This document shows positions 16,405-24,000 of a stretch of 45,162 nt of DNA, piece by piece (positions within the stretch are counted from its first letter, which is position 1; each line of letters starts with the position of its first letter). Origin of the DNA: an uncultured Blautia sp. (lineage in GTDB: Bacteria > Bacillota > Clostridia > Lachnospirales > Lachnospiraceae); assembly GCA_900553515.1 (NCBI GenBank), contig USDN01000017.1, forward strand, positions 1-45,162, given 5' to 3'. Position numbers and translations under genes: made by a program. The notes under the pieces were generated by a model. It saw nothing but the letters and a program-made list of their open reading frames with translations. It was not told where the DNA came from and made no database searches.

Positions 16405-17391
16405 ATGGATGAAAAACAGAAAAAATATACAGAGCTTGCCAATCGGATCTACGATCTTGACGGTGAGGTTTATGAATGTGTAGGTTCTTCCCTTGGCCGT
16501 ACTTTTACCGGAGGAAGAGAAACAACTGTCCGTACTTTGAGTATGCTGATGTATACTAAACCGGATGGGCATCTTCTTCGAAGCGAACTGGCACTGATCA
16601 GCAATATGGCCCGTACTATTTCGGACAAGGAAGAAAAATCCCGTCTGATGAGAAAATATAACGATATCCTTAAAGAGGTGGAAGCTCTTCCGGATGGATT
16701 TGGAAGGGTGGATATTCTGGATCAGGAACGGCTTTCTCTGAATCTTGCAGCGGGAAGAGAAAAAATGTCCAAAGATGATCATCTGGTGATCTGTATCAGC
16801 CGTACCCATGGCAGTGCAGGAAATGATATTGGATTTGAACTGGCAGATGAACTGAAGATCAATTATTATGACGTGGAAATATTTGACCAGGTTCTGAAAC
16901 GTCTGGAGGCAGATAAGGATGCGGTCAACGATGCAGAGAATTTTGTGGAATTTAACAAATACACAAAGAAAAAGAAACTGACGATGAAGGAAAGATTTCG
17001 TGAGTTCAGCCGTTATCATGGGCTTAATAAGCAGGATGCTGTGTTTTTTAATATGAGCGATCTGATCTGCAGCCTGGCAAAAACAGAGGATTGCATCATT
17101 ATGGGACGCTGTGCAGATATGATACTGAAAAACAACCATATTCCTCATATCAGTCTTTTTATCAGCGCACCATTTTCTATGCGTGCACAGCATACAATGG
17201 AAGTTCGAAATATGAACCTGAAACAGGCTGTGCGCTTTTTGAAAAAAATGGACAGACGGCACAGAAAATATTATGAGTTTTACACGGGAGAAAAATGGGG
17301 AAAACCTGAAAATTATGATCTGTGTATCAACAGCGCCAATTATGGAATGAGAGAAACCATTGATGTGATAAAAAGAATGATTACGGGATAA
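16405..17391 (+). CDS. cytidylate kinase-like family protein
   Basis: 328 residues. The C-terminal two thirds match the cytidylate-kinase-like (AAA/P-loop) family: a modified P-loop in ICISRTHGSAGNDIG near 130-144, then YYDVEIFDQVL, IIMGRCADMIL, and the LFISAPFSMR and RHRKYYEFYTG segments. The first ~110 residues form a separate N-terminal region rich in charged helices. True cytidylate kinase is a small housekeeping enzyme; this longer type is usually of unknown role. It is tightly coupled to the permease gene, so a regulatory or substrate-phosphorylating role with transport is plausible. Ribosome site AAGGGGGG. Confidence 0.82.
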   Translation: MDEKQKKYTELANRIYDLDGEVYECVGSSLGRTFTGGRETTVRTLSMLMYTKPDGHLLRSELALISNMARTISDKEEKSRLMRKYNDILKEVEALPDGFGRVDILDQERLSLNLAAGREKMSKDDHLVICISRTHGSAGNDIGFELADELKINYYDVEIFDQVLKRLEADKDAVNDAENFVEFNKYTKKKKLTMKERFREFSRYHGLNKQDAVFFNMSDLICSLAKTEDCIIMGRCADMILKNNHIPHISLFISAPFSMRAQHTMEVRNMNLKQAVRFLKKMDRRHRKYYEFYTGEKWGKPENYDLCINSANYGMRETIDVIKRMITG

Positions 17392-17397
17392 AATATT

Positions 17398-17468
17398 CCC
17401 CGGCAAATGGATGATATGTTTTCTGTTAAATGTCAGAAAAATATCAGACCGGAGCCGGGGAGTTTTTT
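17398..17468. terminator. terminator between the kinase-like gene and the YheO-type regulator
   Basis: CCCCGGC (17398-17404) pairs with GCCGGGG (17454-17460), followed by a T run. It is shared by two convergent genes. The loop is large (about 50 bases) and may hold an inner fold. Confidence 0.6.
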
Positions 17469-18123
17469 ATTTATTTACATCAATATAACTATAAAGAGTG
17501 TATTTGGAAATTCCAAAATAATTAGCAACCTTATCACCGGATTTGGTGATAAGGAAAGCACCGGAATCATTCAGGAACTGGATGGCAGTTACTTTATCAT
17601 CTTTATTCATCAGGGCTACCGGTTTTCCTACAAGGGCTACGGATTCCTCGATCAGGTGATCCAGAAGATCGTTGACATTATGGGTGATCTCCTTTGGTTT
17701 TTCTTCTGTATTTACAGGTGTTACCAGATCGTGAAGTGCACTTTCGATCATGGTAAGCCTGGAAATATCATAATTGATACCAAATACATAGTGCAGACTT
17801 CCGTCATCATCCCGGATATAGGAGGTGCTGCATTTAAGGATCTTGCCGTCAGAAGTTTTCATCAGATAGCCGGCATGATCTTTTAGATCATCTGGATGGA
17901 TATCATCCGGTTTTTTGTTCTTATGAATGTGCCGGATCACATCAAAAACTGCATTGGATGGTCCGTCCCCTACACCTCTGTTTGTTACATGGCCATTTTC
18001 AATATATACGATGGAAGTTTCTGGATCATTTGTTTTCAGGTCATGGATGACTACCTCGCAGTCAGGTCCAAACTGACAGGCAATATCGTGAGCAATCTGT
18101 TTTAATACAGTAAGCCGTCCCAT
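17467..18123 (-). CDS. YheO-type PAS/helix-turn-helix transcriptional regulator
   Basis: 218 residues. The N-terminal YheO-like PAS domain (HDIACQFGPDCEVVIHDL, NGHVTNRGVGDG, then a ligand-sensing segment ending near GINYDIS) is followed by a C-terminal HTH (VTAIQFLNDSGAFLITKSG, VANYFGISKYTLYSYI). Proteins of this family act as small-molecule-responsive regulators, for example of D-amino acid use. It is divergent from hydA with 178 bases between the starts, so hydA and the purine island are its likely targets. Start chosen for GAGGAGG. Confidence 0.88.
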   Translation of the reverse strand: MGRLTVLKQIAHDIACQFGPDCEVVIHDLKTNDPETSIVYIENGHVTNRGVGDGPSNAVFDVIRHIHKNKKPDDIHPDDLKDHAGYLMKTSDGKILKCSTSYIRDDDGSLHYVFGINYDISRLTMIESALHDLVTPVNTEEKPKEITHNVNDLLDHLIEESVALVGKPVALMNKDDKVTAIQFLNDSGAFLITKSGDKVANYFGISKYTLYSYIDVNK

Positions 18124-18240
18124 ATACTTACCTCCTCTTTTTTTACCTTTAATATAACATAATAAAATGAAAATAAAAAGTTTTTTTACGAAAAAATTTA
18201 TGTAAGCCTGAATAATTTTAAAACCGCACAGGGGAAACAG

Positions 18241-18269
18241 TTGAAGAAAACAGAAAAGAATGGTATATT
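18241..18269 (+). promoter_or_regulatory. promoter of hydA
   Basis: TTGAAG (18241-18246) and TATATT (18264-18269) have a 17-base spacer, about 30 bases ahead of the start codon. Confidence 0.55.
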
Positions 18270-18301
18270 GAAAAAAAACCAGAAATCGGGGGTGTAGTTT
18301 T

Positions 18302-19675
18302 ATGAAATATTTGCTGAAAAATGGTACAGTTGTTTCTGGAGAGGGAGTCAGGCAGGCGGATGTCCTGATCGATGGAGAAAAGATCGCAGCAGTAGGCTGG
18401 AATCTTGAATCAGAAGGGGCAGAGGTTCTTGATATGACAGGGAAGCTTTTGTTTCCGGGTTTTATTGACGGTCATACACATTTTGATCTGGAAGTGGCAG
18501 GAACAGTTACAGCAGATGATTTTGAGACTGGAACGAGGGCTGCCATCCTTGGAGGAACCACTTTTGTAGTGGATTATGCTTCCCAGGATAAAGGCGGGCA
18601 TACATTGAAAGAAGGCCTGGAAAAATGGCATAAAAAAGCAGATGGAAAATGCTCCTGTGATTACTCTTTCCATATGTCCGTAGTTGAATGGAATCCAGAA
18701 ACAGAAGCAGAGATCCAGGATATGATCGATGAAGGAATCACAAGTTTTAAGCTTTATATGACTTATCCTGCTATGATCGTCAATGACTGTGATCTGTATA
18801 AGATACTGAAAAAACTGGGACAGTGCGGATGCTTTGCGGGGGTTCACTGTGAAAATGCAGGTGTGATCGACGCATTAATCGCTGAAGCAAAGAAAGAAGG
18901 ACGCCTGGGACCGGAAAACCATCCGCTGGTCCGTCCGGATACCATGGAAGCAGAGGCTGTTCACAGGCTTCTTGTGATTGCGAAAGAAGCAGATGCTCCG
19001 GTAATGATCGTTCATCTTACAAATAAAAAAGCATATGAAGAAGTGATGGAAGCAAGGAAAAAAGGACAGATCGTATATGCGGAAACCTGTCCTCAGTACC
19101 TGCTTTTGGAGGACAGTGTTTATTCAAAACCGGATTTTGAGGGAGCAGTTTATGTATGTGCGCCTCCGATCCGCAAAAAAGAGGATCAGGACTGTTTATG
19201 GGAAGCCCTTGGAAACGAAGAGATCCAGACGGTTGCCACCGATCAGTGCAGCTTTAGCCTGGAACAGAAGGCTATGGGAAAAGAGGACTTTACAAAAATT
19301 CCCGGTGGTCTTCCAGGAGTACAGACCAGAGGAACCCTCCTTTATACCTATGGAGTCAAAACAGGAAAGATCACAGAAATGCAGATGTGTAAATTTTTAA
19401 GCGAAAATCCGGCAAAACTTTACGGTGTTTATCCAAGGAAGGGTGTGATCCAGGAAGGAAGCGACGCGGATATCGTTGTTCTTGATCCATCGAAAGAAAG
19501 CGTGATCTCAGCTAAAACCCATGCATACAATACCGATAACAACCCCTTTGAAGGATTTAAACTCGGCTGCGCGATCGACGATGTATTCTTAAGAGGCCAT
19601 CATGCAGTGGCAGAGGGGGAACTGAAAGAAGAAAAACTGGGAACATTTATCCGAAGAGAAAAAAATATGCTGTGA
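18302..19675 (+). CDS. hydA: dihydropyrimidinase / hydantoinase-type cyclic amidohydrolase
   Basis: Opens cyclic ureides (dihydropyrimidines, hydantoins) to N-carbamoyl compounds. It has 457 residues with a TIM-barrel amidohydrolase core. The binuclear metal site is readable: H58 and H60 (DGHTH), the lysine expected to be carboxylated K150 (SFKLYMTY), H182 (HCEN), H238 (VHLTN) and D314. The motif around D314 is TDQCSF, where most dihydropyrimidinases have DHCPF, so the substrate may be unusual. In purine breakdown it would open a ring remaining after the first ring cleavage. It has its own promoter and ribosome site (CGGGGGTG) and faces the YheO-type regulator. HyuA/HydA genes accompany ygeX-ygeY-ygeW in known uric-acid clusters. 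Confidence 0.9.
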   Translation: MKYLLKNGTVVSGEGVRQADVLIDGEKIAAVGWNLESEGAEVLDMTGKLLFPGFIDGHTHFDLEVAGTVTADDFETGTRAAILGGTTFVVDYASQDKGGHTLKEGLEKWHKKADGKCSCDYSFHMSVVEWNPETEAEIQDMIDEGITSFKLYMTYPAMIVNDCDLYKILKKLGQCGCFAGVHCENAGVIDALIAEAKKEGRLGPENHPLVRPDTMEAEAVHRLLVIAKEADAPVMIVHLTNKKAYEEVMEARKKGQIVYAETCPQYLLLEDSVYSKPDFEGAVYVCAPPIRKKEDQDCLWEALGNEEIQTVATDQCSFSLEQKAMGKEDFTKIPGGLPGVQTRGTLLYTYGVKTGKITEMQMCKFLSENPAKLYGVYPRKGVIQEGSDADIVVLDPSKESVISAKTHAYNTDNNPFEGFKLGCAIDDVFLRGHHAVAEGELKEEKLGTFIRREKNML

Positions 19676-19680
19676 TTTTT

Positions 19681-19722
19681 GTTTGTGGGGGAGGCCGTAA
19701 AAATTCGTCCTTCCCCACAAAC
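19681..19722. terminator. inverted repeat between hydA and the symporter gene
   Basis: 19681-19694 pairs with 19709-19722 (13 of 14 positions), including GTTTGTGGGG/CCCCACAAAC. Two genes converge on it. Neither side has a strong T run after the stem, so termination is likely but not certain. Confidence 0.5.
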
Positions 19723-19728
19723 ATAACT

Positions 19729-20949
19729 TTAAAGATTTATATTAATATTCTGCTCTTTGATATTATGTTTTTTTGCATATCCGGTAAGGATCAGCGTCAA
19801 AGCGCCGTCGCCTGTTACGTTGCAGGCGGTACCGAAGCTGTCCTGAAGTGCAAAGATTGTAAGCATCAGAGCTGTGCCGGTTTCGTTAAAGCCAAGAACA
19901 CCTGTGATGATTCCGAGAGATGCCATAACGGTACCTCCGGGAACACCGGGAGCTCCAATGGCAAATACGCCAAGAAGGAGACAGAAAAGAACCATAGTTC
20001 CTGCTGACGGAGTGGAGCCGTACAGGATCTTGGAGATCGTCATACAGAAGAATACTTCTGTAAGAACAGATCCGCACAGATGGATGTTTGCAAAAAGAGG
20101 AATACCAAACTGTACCATATCTTTACGAAGCGGCTTTGCTTTGTCTGCACACTGAAGAGCAACTGCAAGTGTTGCTGCAGAGGACATGGTTCCTACTGCA
20201 GTAAGATAGGCGGGACCGTAGCAGCGTACCACATCCCAGGGATTTTCTTTGGAATAGATACCTGCCAGTACATATAAAAGTGCCATCCAGATAAAGTGAC
20301 CGATCAGAACGATCACGATAACCTGAAGGAATACAGGGAACTGCTTGGTTATAGATCCTTCATAAGCCAGACCACAGAAGGTAAGTGCGATAAAGAATGG
20401 AAGGATCGGAATGATCACTTTGGATACGATGGAAAGGACGACAGCCTGAAATTCATCCAGGATTCCGGTGATCATTTTGGATTTGTTCCAGGTTGCTGCA
20501 AGACCTACCATAATGGAAAAAACAAGGGCACTCATAACAGACATGATCTGTGGGATCGCAAGTTCAAACACAACAGGAGGAAGTTCCTTTAATCCTTCTA
20601 CATCTGTAACGATGGAAAGATGCGGGATCAGGGCATATCCTGCTGCTGTTGAAAAAAGTGCTGCTCCGATAGAGGAAGCATATGCGATCGCAATGGCAAC
20701 ACCCAGCATACGGGAAGCGCTGTTTCCAAGCTTTGTGATGGACGGTGCGATAAAACCAATAATAATCAGCGGTACACAGAAATTGATCACCTGTCCAAGA
20801 ATATATTTCAATGTTACGACTACATTCAGGACGCCTGCAGTAAAGGATGAGCCATCTGTGGAATTCAGAATAAGACCGATCACAATTCCAAGGATAACTC
20901 CTACAAGAAGTTTAAATGGAAGACTTTTAAAAAAGCTGTTTTTTTTCAT
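19729..20949 (-). CDS. dicarboxylate/amino acid:cation symporter (DAACS family)
   Basis: Inner-membrane sodium- or proton-coupled carrier, 406 residues, of the glutamate/serine/cystine symporter family. The serine-rich hairpin GTMSSAATLA, GAPGVPGGTVMAS, and the C-terminal substrate segment CNVTGDGALTLIL are visible. The start is ATG at 20949; AAGGGGG lies about 11 bases upstream and the TTG further upstream is less likely. It is 31 bases downstream of the cysteine-desulfidase-family gene and presumably cotranscribed, so a sulfur amino acid or serine is the probable substrate. Confidence 0.88.
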   Translation of the reverse strand: MKKNSFFKSLPFKLLVGVILGIVIGLILNSTDGSSFTAGVLNVVVTLKYILGQVINFCVPLIIIGFIAPSITKLGNSASRMLGVAIAIAYASSIGAALFSTAAGYALIPHLSIVTDVEGLKELPPVVFELAIPQIMSVMSALVFSIMVGLAATWNKSKMITGILDEFQAVVLSIVSKVIIPILPFFIALTFCGLAYEGSITKQFPVFLQVIVIVLIGHFIWMALLYVLAGIYSKENPWDVVRCYGPAYLTAVGTMSSAATLAVALQCADKAKPLRKDMVQFGIPLFANIHLCGSVLTEVFFCMTISKILYGSTPSAGTMVLFCLLLGVFAIGAPGVPGGTVMASLGIITGVLGFNETGTALMLTIFALQDSFGTACNVTGDGALTLILTGYAKKHNIKEQNININL

Positions 20950-20980
20950 AAGATGATAATCCCCCTTCAAAAAATGATTT

Positions 20981-22273
20981 TCAGCATTCCTGATTTACGT
21001 TTACACGGTCGATCATGATATTTAATATTTCAGTGTCTGTGGAACGCATTCCTACTCGACCGATATAGCCCATGCTCTTGATGGTTTCTTCTACATCACC
21101 GCGGATAATACCTTCCCCGGGAAGAAAGCTTTTATTCTGAATGCTCAGATGGAATGCCATCAGGGCTGCGTCTACAGAGGAGGCGATCTTTGCTGCACAG
21201 GATGGCTTGGCTCCGTCACATACGATACCGCCGATATTTCCCAGTGTATTGATGATGGTCAGAGATACCTGCTGATAGCTTCCGCCATACATGTAAGTGA
21301 TTCCGGCGCCGGCTCCGCAGGCTGCACTGACAGCGCCGCAGTATGCGGAAAGACTTCCAATATAATATTTCTGGTGGATGGCAATCAGGTTGCTGACAAC
21401 AAGAGAACGATAAAGCTTTTCCCTGGAAACCTCCCATTCTTCTGCATAGGCGATAACAGGGAGAGAAACCGTCATTCCCTGATTTCCGCTGCCGGAATTG
21501 ATCACAACAGGCATGGAACAGCCGCCCATACGTGCATCACTTCCTGCCGCTGCTCTGGCGCAGGCTCTGGTAGTGATGCCTTTTCCCCAGACATGCATAA
21601 GGGTTTTGCCGATCTGAGCACCATAATTGTTGTCGAGACCTTCCTGGGAAATTGCAGTGTTCATACGGATCTGACGTTCCAGGATCTCCTTTACGTCTGC
21701 GATGATCACCTGATCGGCAAAATCCAGGATATCTTTTACAGTAAGCCTGGATTTGTCAATGGCAGAATCTGTCTTTTCCTCCTCTGTTTCCCTGGAAAGA
21801 AGCACCTGGCCATCTTTTACGATCCGGGTGATGTTGGTATGCTGATCTACGATGGTAACCTCAGCAAAATGCTGTCCTTTGACTACTTTGGCCACAATAT
21901 AAAGGTTTGATACTCCTTCTGCCAGAGTACAGGAGCAGATCTTTTTTTCTACCAGATCTCTTGTTTTTTCGATATGTTCCGGTCGTATTTCTTCCAGAAC
22001 CTCCAGAGCTTTGTCGGCATTACCGCCCACCACGCCCAGAACAGCTGCCACGTCGATTCCTTTCAGACCTCCTGAATTAGGAACAGTGACGCCTTTTACA
22101 TTTTTGATGATGTTTCCGCTTAACTGCATTTCAATGGTATCCGGAAATTCGCCCAGGATCTGTCGGGCTTTTGCCGCTGCATAGGCAATGGCAATAGGCT
22201 CAGTACATCCCAGAGCGGGAACAAGTTCATGCTTCAGAATAGCCAGATAGTTTGCATATAATGCAGAATCCAT
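20981..22273 (-). CDS. cyuA: L-cysteine desulfidase / UPF0597 (CyuA/YhaM) family protein
   Basis: 430 residues of the iron-sulfur serine/cysteine dehydratase-like family, which converts L-cysteine to pyruvate, ammonia and sulfide in characterised members. Seen: LGCTEPIAIAYAAAK with C23, the GGCSMPVVINSGSGNQG segment, and a C-terminal CDGAKPSC, consistent with a [4Fe-4S] site. The GGAGGGAGG site fixes the ATG at 22273; an open frame runs upstream without one. First gene of a two-gene unit with the symporter. A different small hydroxy- or thiol-amino acid is possible. Confidence 0.87.
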   Translation of the reverse strand: MDSALYANYLAILKHELVPALGCTEPIAIAYAAAKARQILGEFPDTIEMQLSGNIIKNVKGVTVPNSGGLKGIDVAAVLGVVGGNADKALEVLEEIRPEHIEKTRDLVEKKICSCTLAEGVSNLYIVAKVVKGQHFAEVTIVDQHTNITRIVKDGQVLLSRETEEEKTDSAIDKSRLTVKDILDFADQVIIADVKEILERQIRMNTAISQEGLDNNYGAQIGKTLMHVWGKGITTRACARAAAGSDARMGGCSMPVVINSGSGNQGMTVSLPVIAYAEEWEVSREKLYRSLVVSNLIAIHQKYYIGSLSAYCGAVSAACGAGAGITYMYGGSYQQVSLTIINTLGNIGGIVCDGAKPSCAAKIASSVDAALMAFHLSIQNKSFLPGEGIIRGDVEETIKSMGYIGRVGMRSTDTEILNIMIDRVNVNQEC

Positions 22274-22345
22274 ATTATCCTCCCTCCTGTGAGGCGTATT
22301 CAGACAGGATTTCTGACTGTACACCGCACTAAGTATTATGGGGCT

Positions 22346-22374
22346 AGTATAATATAAAATATATTCTAAATCAA
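22346..22374 (-). promoter_or_regulatory. promoter of the cyuA-symporter unit
   Basis: On the minus strand, TTGATT (22374-22369) and TATACT (22351-22346) are 17 bases apart. It lies in a 391-base divergent gap (22274-22664) that also holds the hydE-operon promoter and leader. A GCACTAAGTA element (22326-22335) lies just downstream of the -10 and matches 9 of 10 positions of the ygeX palindrome half. Confidence 0.6.
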
Positions 22375-22432
22375 TCATTATACAAAATAACTACAAAAAA
22401 ACAAAAAACATGTAATTGATTGTGCGTCTTGC

Positions 22433-22461
22433 TTGTTTACCGGAAGATGATATGGTAAAAT
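22433..22461 (+). promoter_or_regulatory. promoter of the hydrogenase-maturation operon
   Basis: TTGTTT (22433-22438) and TAAAAT (22456-22461) are 17 bases apart. The leader before the first gene is then close to 200 bases. Confidence 0.5.
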
Positions 22462-22569
22462 AAGAACATTCACCGGACTTTTAAGGGTAAACCTGCGAAG
22501 AATGGATGTGAGAGAGAAACAGAAAAGAGAGTATTGCTGCAGGAAAAATGCAGTATTTCTGTACATATC

Positions 22570-22602
22570 CCCGGTGTCTGTCTGGCATCGGGTTTTTATT
22601 TT
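22570..22602 (+). terminator. terminator inside the leader of the hydE operon (possible attenuator)
   Basis: CCCGGTG (22570-22576) pairs with CATCGGG (22586-22592) and is followed by TTTTTATTTT. It lies between the promoter and the first start codon, so the operon must be read through it. A small upstream hairpin with CTGCA/TGCAG near 22530-22555 may be part of the switch. No named riboswitch is recognised. Confidence 0.5.
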
Positions 22603-22664
22603 ACAGAAGATCCCAAATAGAAAACGATCGGACACGGATGGAAAAACAGGAGAGGAGATGTGAT

Positions 22665-22925
22665 ATGGAAACAAGAATCGCAGTGATTGCCATTATTGTA
22701 GAAGACAGGGATAAAAGTGAAGAACTGAACCGGATCCTGCATGATTATGGAGAGTATATAGTAGGAAGGATGGGAATTCCCTACCGTTCAAAAGGCGTTT
22801 CCGTAATCAGTGTGATCCTGGATGCACCTCAGGAAAAGATCAGCGCCTTATCCGGTAAGCTGGGAATGTTAGAGGGGGTATCCAGTAAAACTGTATATTC
22901 CAAAATACCGGAGAAAAATCTATGA
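22665..22925 (+). CDS. TM1266-family iron-only hydrogenase system regulator
   Basis: An 86-residue ACT/NikR-like ferredoxin-fold protein. It shows ETRIAVIAIIVEDRDKSEEL, the HDYGEYIVGRMGIPYR core, GVSVISVILDAP, and GKLGMLEGVSSKTVYSK. This family is called a putative hydrogenase-system regulator because it sits with hydE/hydG/hydF; its mechanism is not established. ATG at 22665 follows GGAGATGTGAT. Its stop overlaps the hydE start by four bases, so it is translationally coupled to the maturase. Confidence 0.88.
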   Translation: METRIAVIAIIVEDRDKSEELNRILHDYGEYIVGRMGIPYRSKGVSVISVILDAPQEKISALSGKLGMLEGVSSKTVYSKIPEKNL

Positions 22926-23962
22926 AAGAACTGATCGATAAACTTTATCTAACACAGACTCTGGACAGAGAGGAACTGATTTTTCTGATATCCCAAAGAA
23001 ACAGAGATACAGAACTGTATGCCAGAGAGCTGGCACGGAAGGTCCGGGAAAAAGTCTACGGAAACAGGATTTTTATCAGAGGGCTGATCGAATTTACCAA
23101 TTACTGCAAAAATGACTGCTATTACTGCGGTATCAGAAGAAGCAATAAAAATGCAGCCAGGTATCGTCTTACCAAAGAGGACATTCTCGACTGCTGCCGG
23201 CAGGGATACGGTCTGGGCTTTCGGACCTTTGTGCTGCAGGGGGGAGAGGACGGATATTTTACGGAGGAAAGACTTACCAATCTGATCCATGAGATAAAAG
23301 AGAGATATCCGGACTGCGCGCTGACTCTTTCTGTTGGGGAAAAGACGGAGGAACAATACAGAGCTTTTCGTGAAGCAGGAGCAGACCGCTATCTTCTCCG
23401 GCATGAAACAGCAGATAAGGATCATTATCGTATCCTTCATCCGGAACCTCTTTCCCTGGAAAACAGGAAACACTGCCTTGAGATACTCAAAAAGCTTGGG
23501 TTTCAGACCGGAGCAGGCTTTATGGTAGGCTCCCCGGGCCAGACTCCGGAAACACTGGCAGAGGATTTTCTGTTTTTAAAAAAGCTGGATCCGGAAATGG
23601 TGGGGATCGGACCTTTTATTTCCCATGGGGATACTCCTTTCCGGGATAAGGCTGACGGTACGCTGGAGGATACCCTTTTTTACCTGGCGCTTCTGCGCCT
23701 GATGCTTCCAGGAGTCCTTCTTCCGGCTACTACAGCACTTGGAACGATCCATCCATCCGGAAGGGAAATGGGGATCCTGTCCGGCGCCAATGTGGTGATG
23801 CCGAATCTGTCTCCTCTTTCAGTCAGAAAGAAATATATGCTTTATGACGGAAAAATTTCCACAGGAGACGAGGCGGCAGAGGGAGTGGAAAATCTGAAAA
23901 AACGAATGGAAACCATTGGCTGTCAGATCGTGACAGACCGTGGAGATTATTACAAAAAATAA
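22922..23962 (+). CDS. hydE: [FeFe] hydrogenase H-cluster radical SAM maturase HydE
   Basis: Radical SAM enzyme that helps build the two-iron part of the H-cluster. It has 346 residues, the usual size. The cluster-binding motif is C62, C66, C69 (CKNDCYYC), followed by GIRRSN and a TIM-barrel with FVLQGGEDGYF, GFMVGSPGQT and HGDTPF. It is translationally coupled to the TM1266-like gene and 38 bases ahead of hydG. The third maturase HydF and the hydrogenase itself are not in this window. Confidence 0.94.
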   Translation: MKELIDKLYLTQTLDREELIFLISQRNRDTELYARELARKVREKVYGNRIFIRGLIEFTNYCKNDCYYCGIRRSNKNAARYRLTKEDILDCCRQGYGLGFRTFVLQGGEDGYFTEERLTNLIHEIKERYPDCALTLSVGEKTEEQYRAFREAGADRYLLRHETADKDHYRILHPEPLSLENRKHCLEILKKLGFQTGAGFMVGSPGQTPETLAEDFLFLKKLDPEMVGIGPFISHGDTPFRDKADGTLEDTLFYLALLRLMLPGVLLPATTALGTIHPSGREMGILSGANVVMPNLSPLSVRKKYMLYDGKISTGDEAAEGVENLKKRMETIGCQIVTDRGDYYKK

Positions 23963-23967
23963 GAAAA

Positions 23968-23986
23968 TGCCGCTGATAAGGCGGCA
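23968..23986 (+). other. small hairpin in the hydE-hydG gap
   Basis: TGCCGC and GCGGCA form a 6-bp stem with a 7-base loop, just before the hydG ribosome site. It has no T run, so it is not a terminator; it could tune hydG translation or mRNA decay. Confidence 0.3.
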
Positions 23987-24000
23987 AAAAGGAGGAAATC

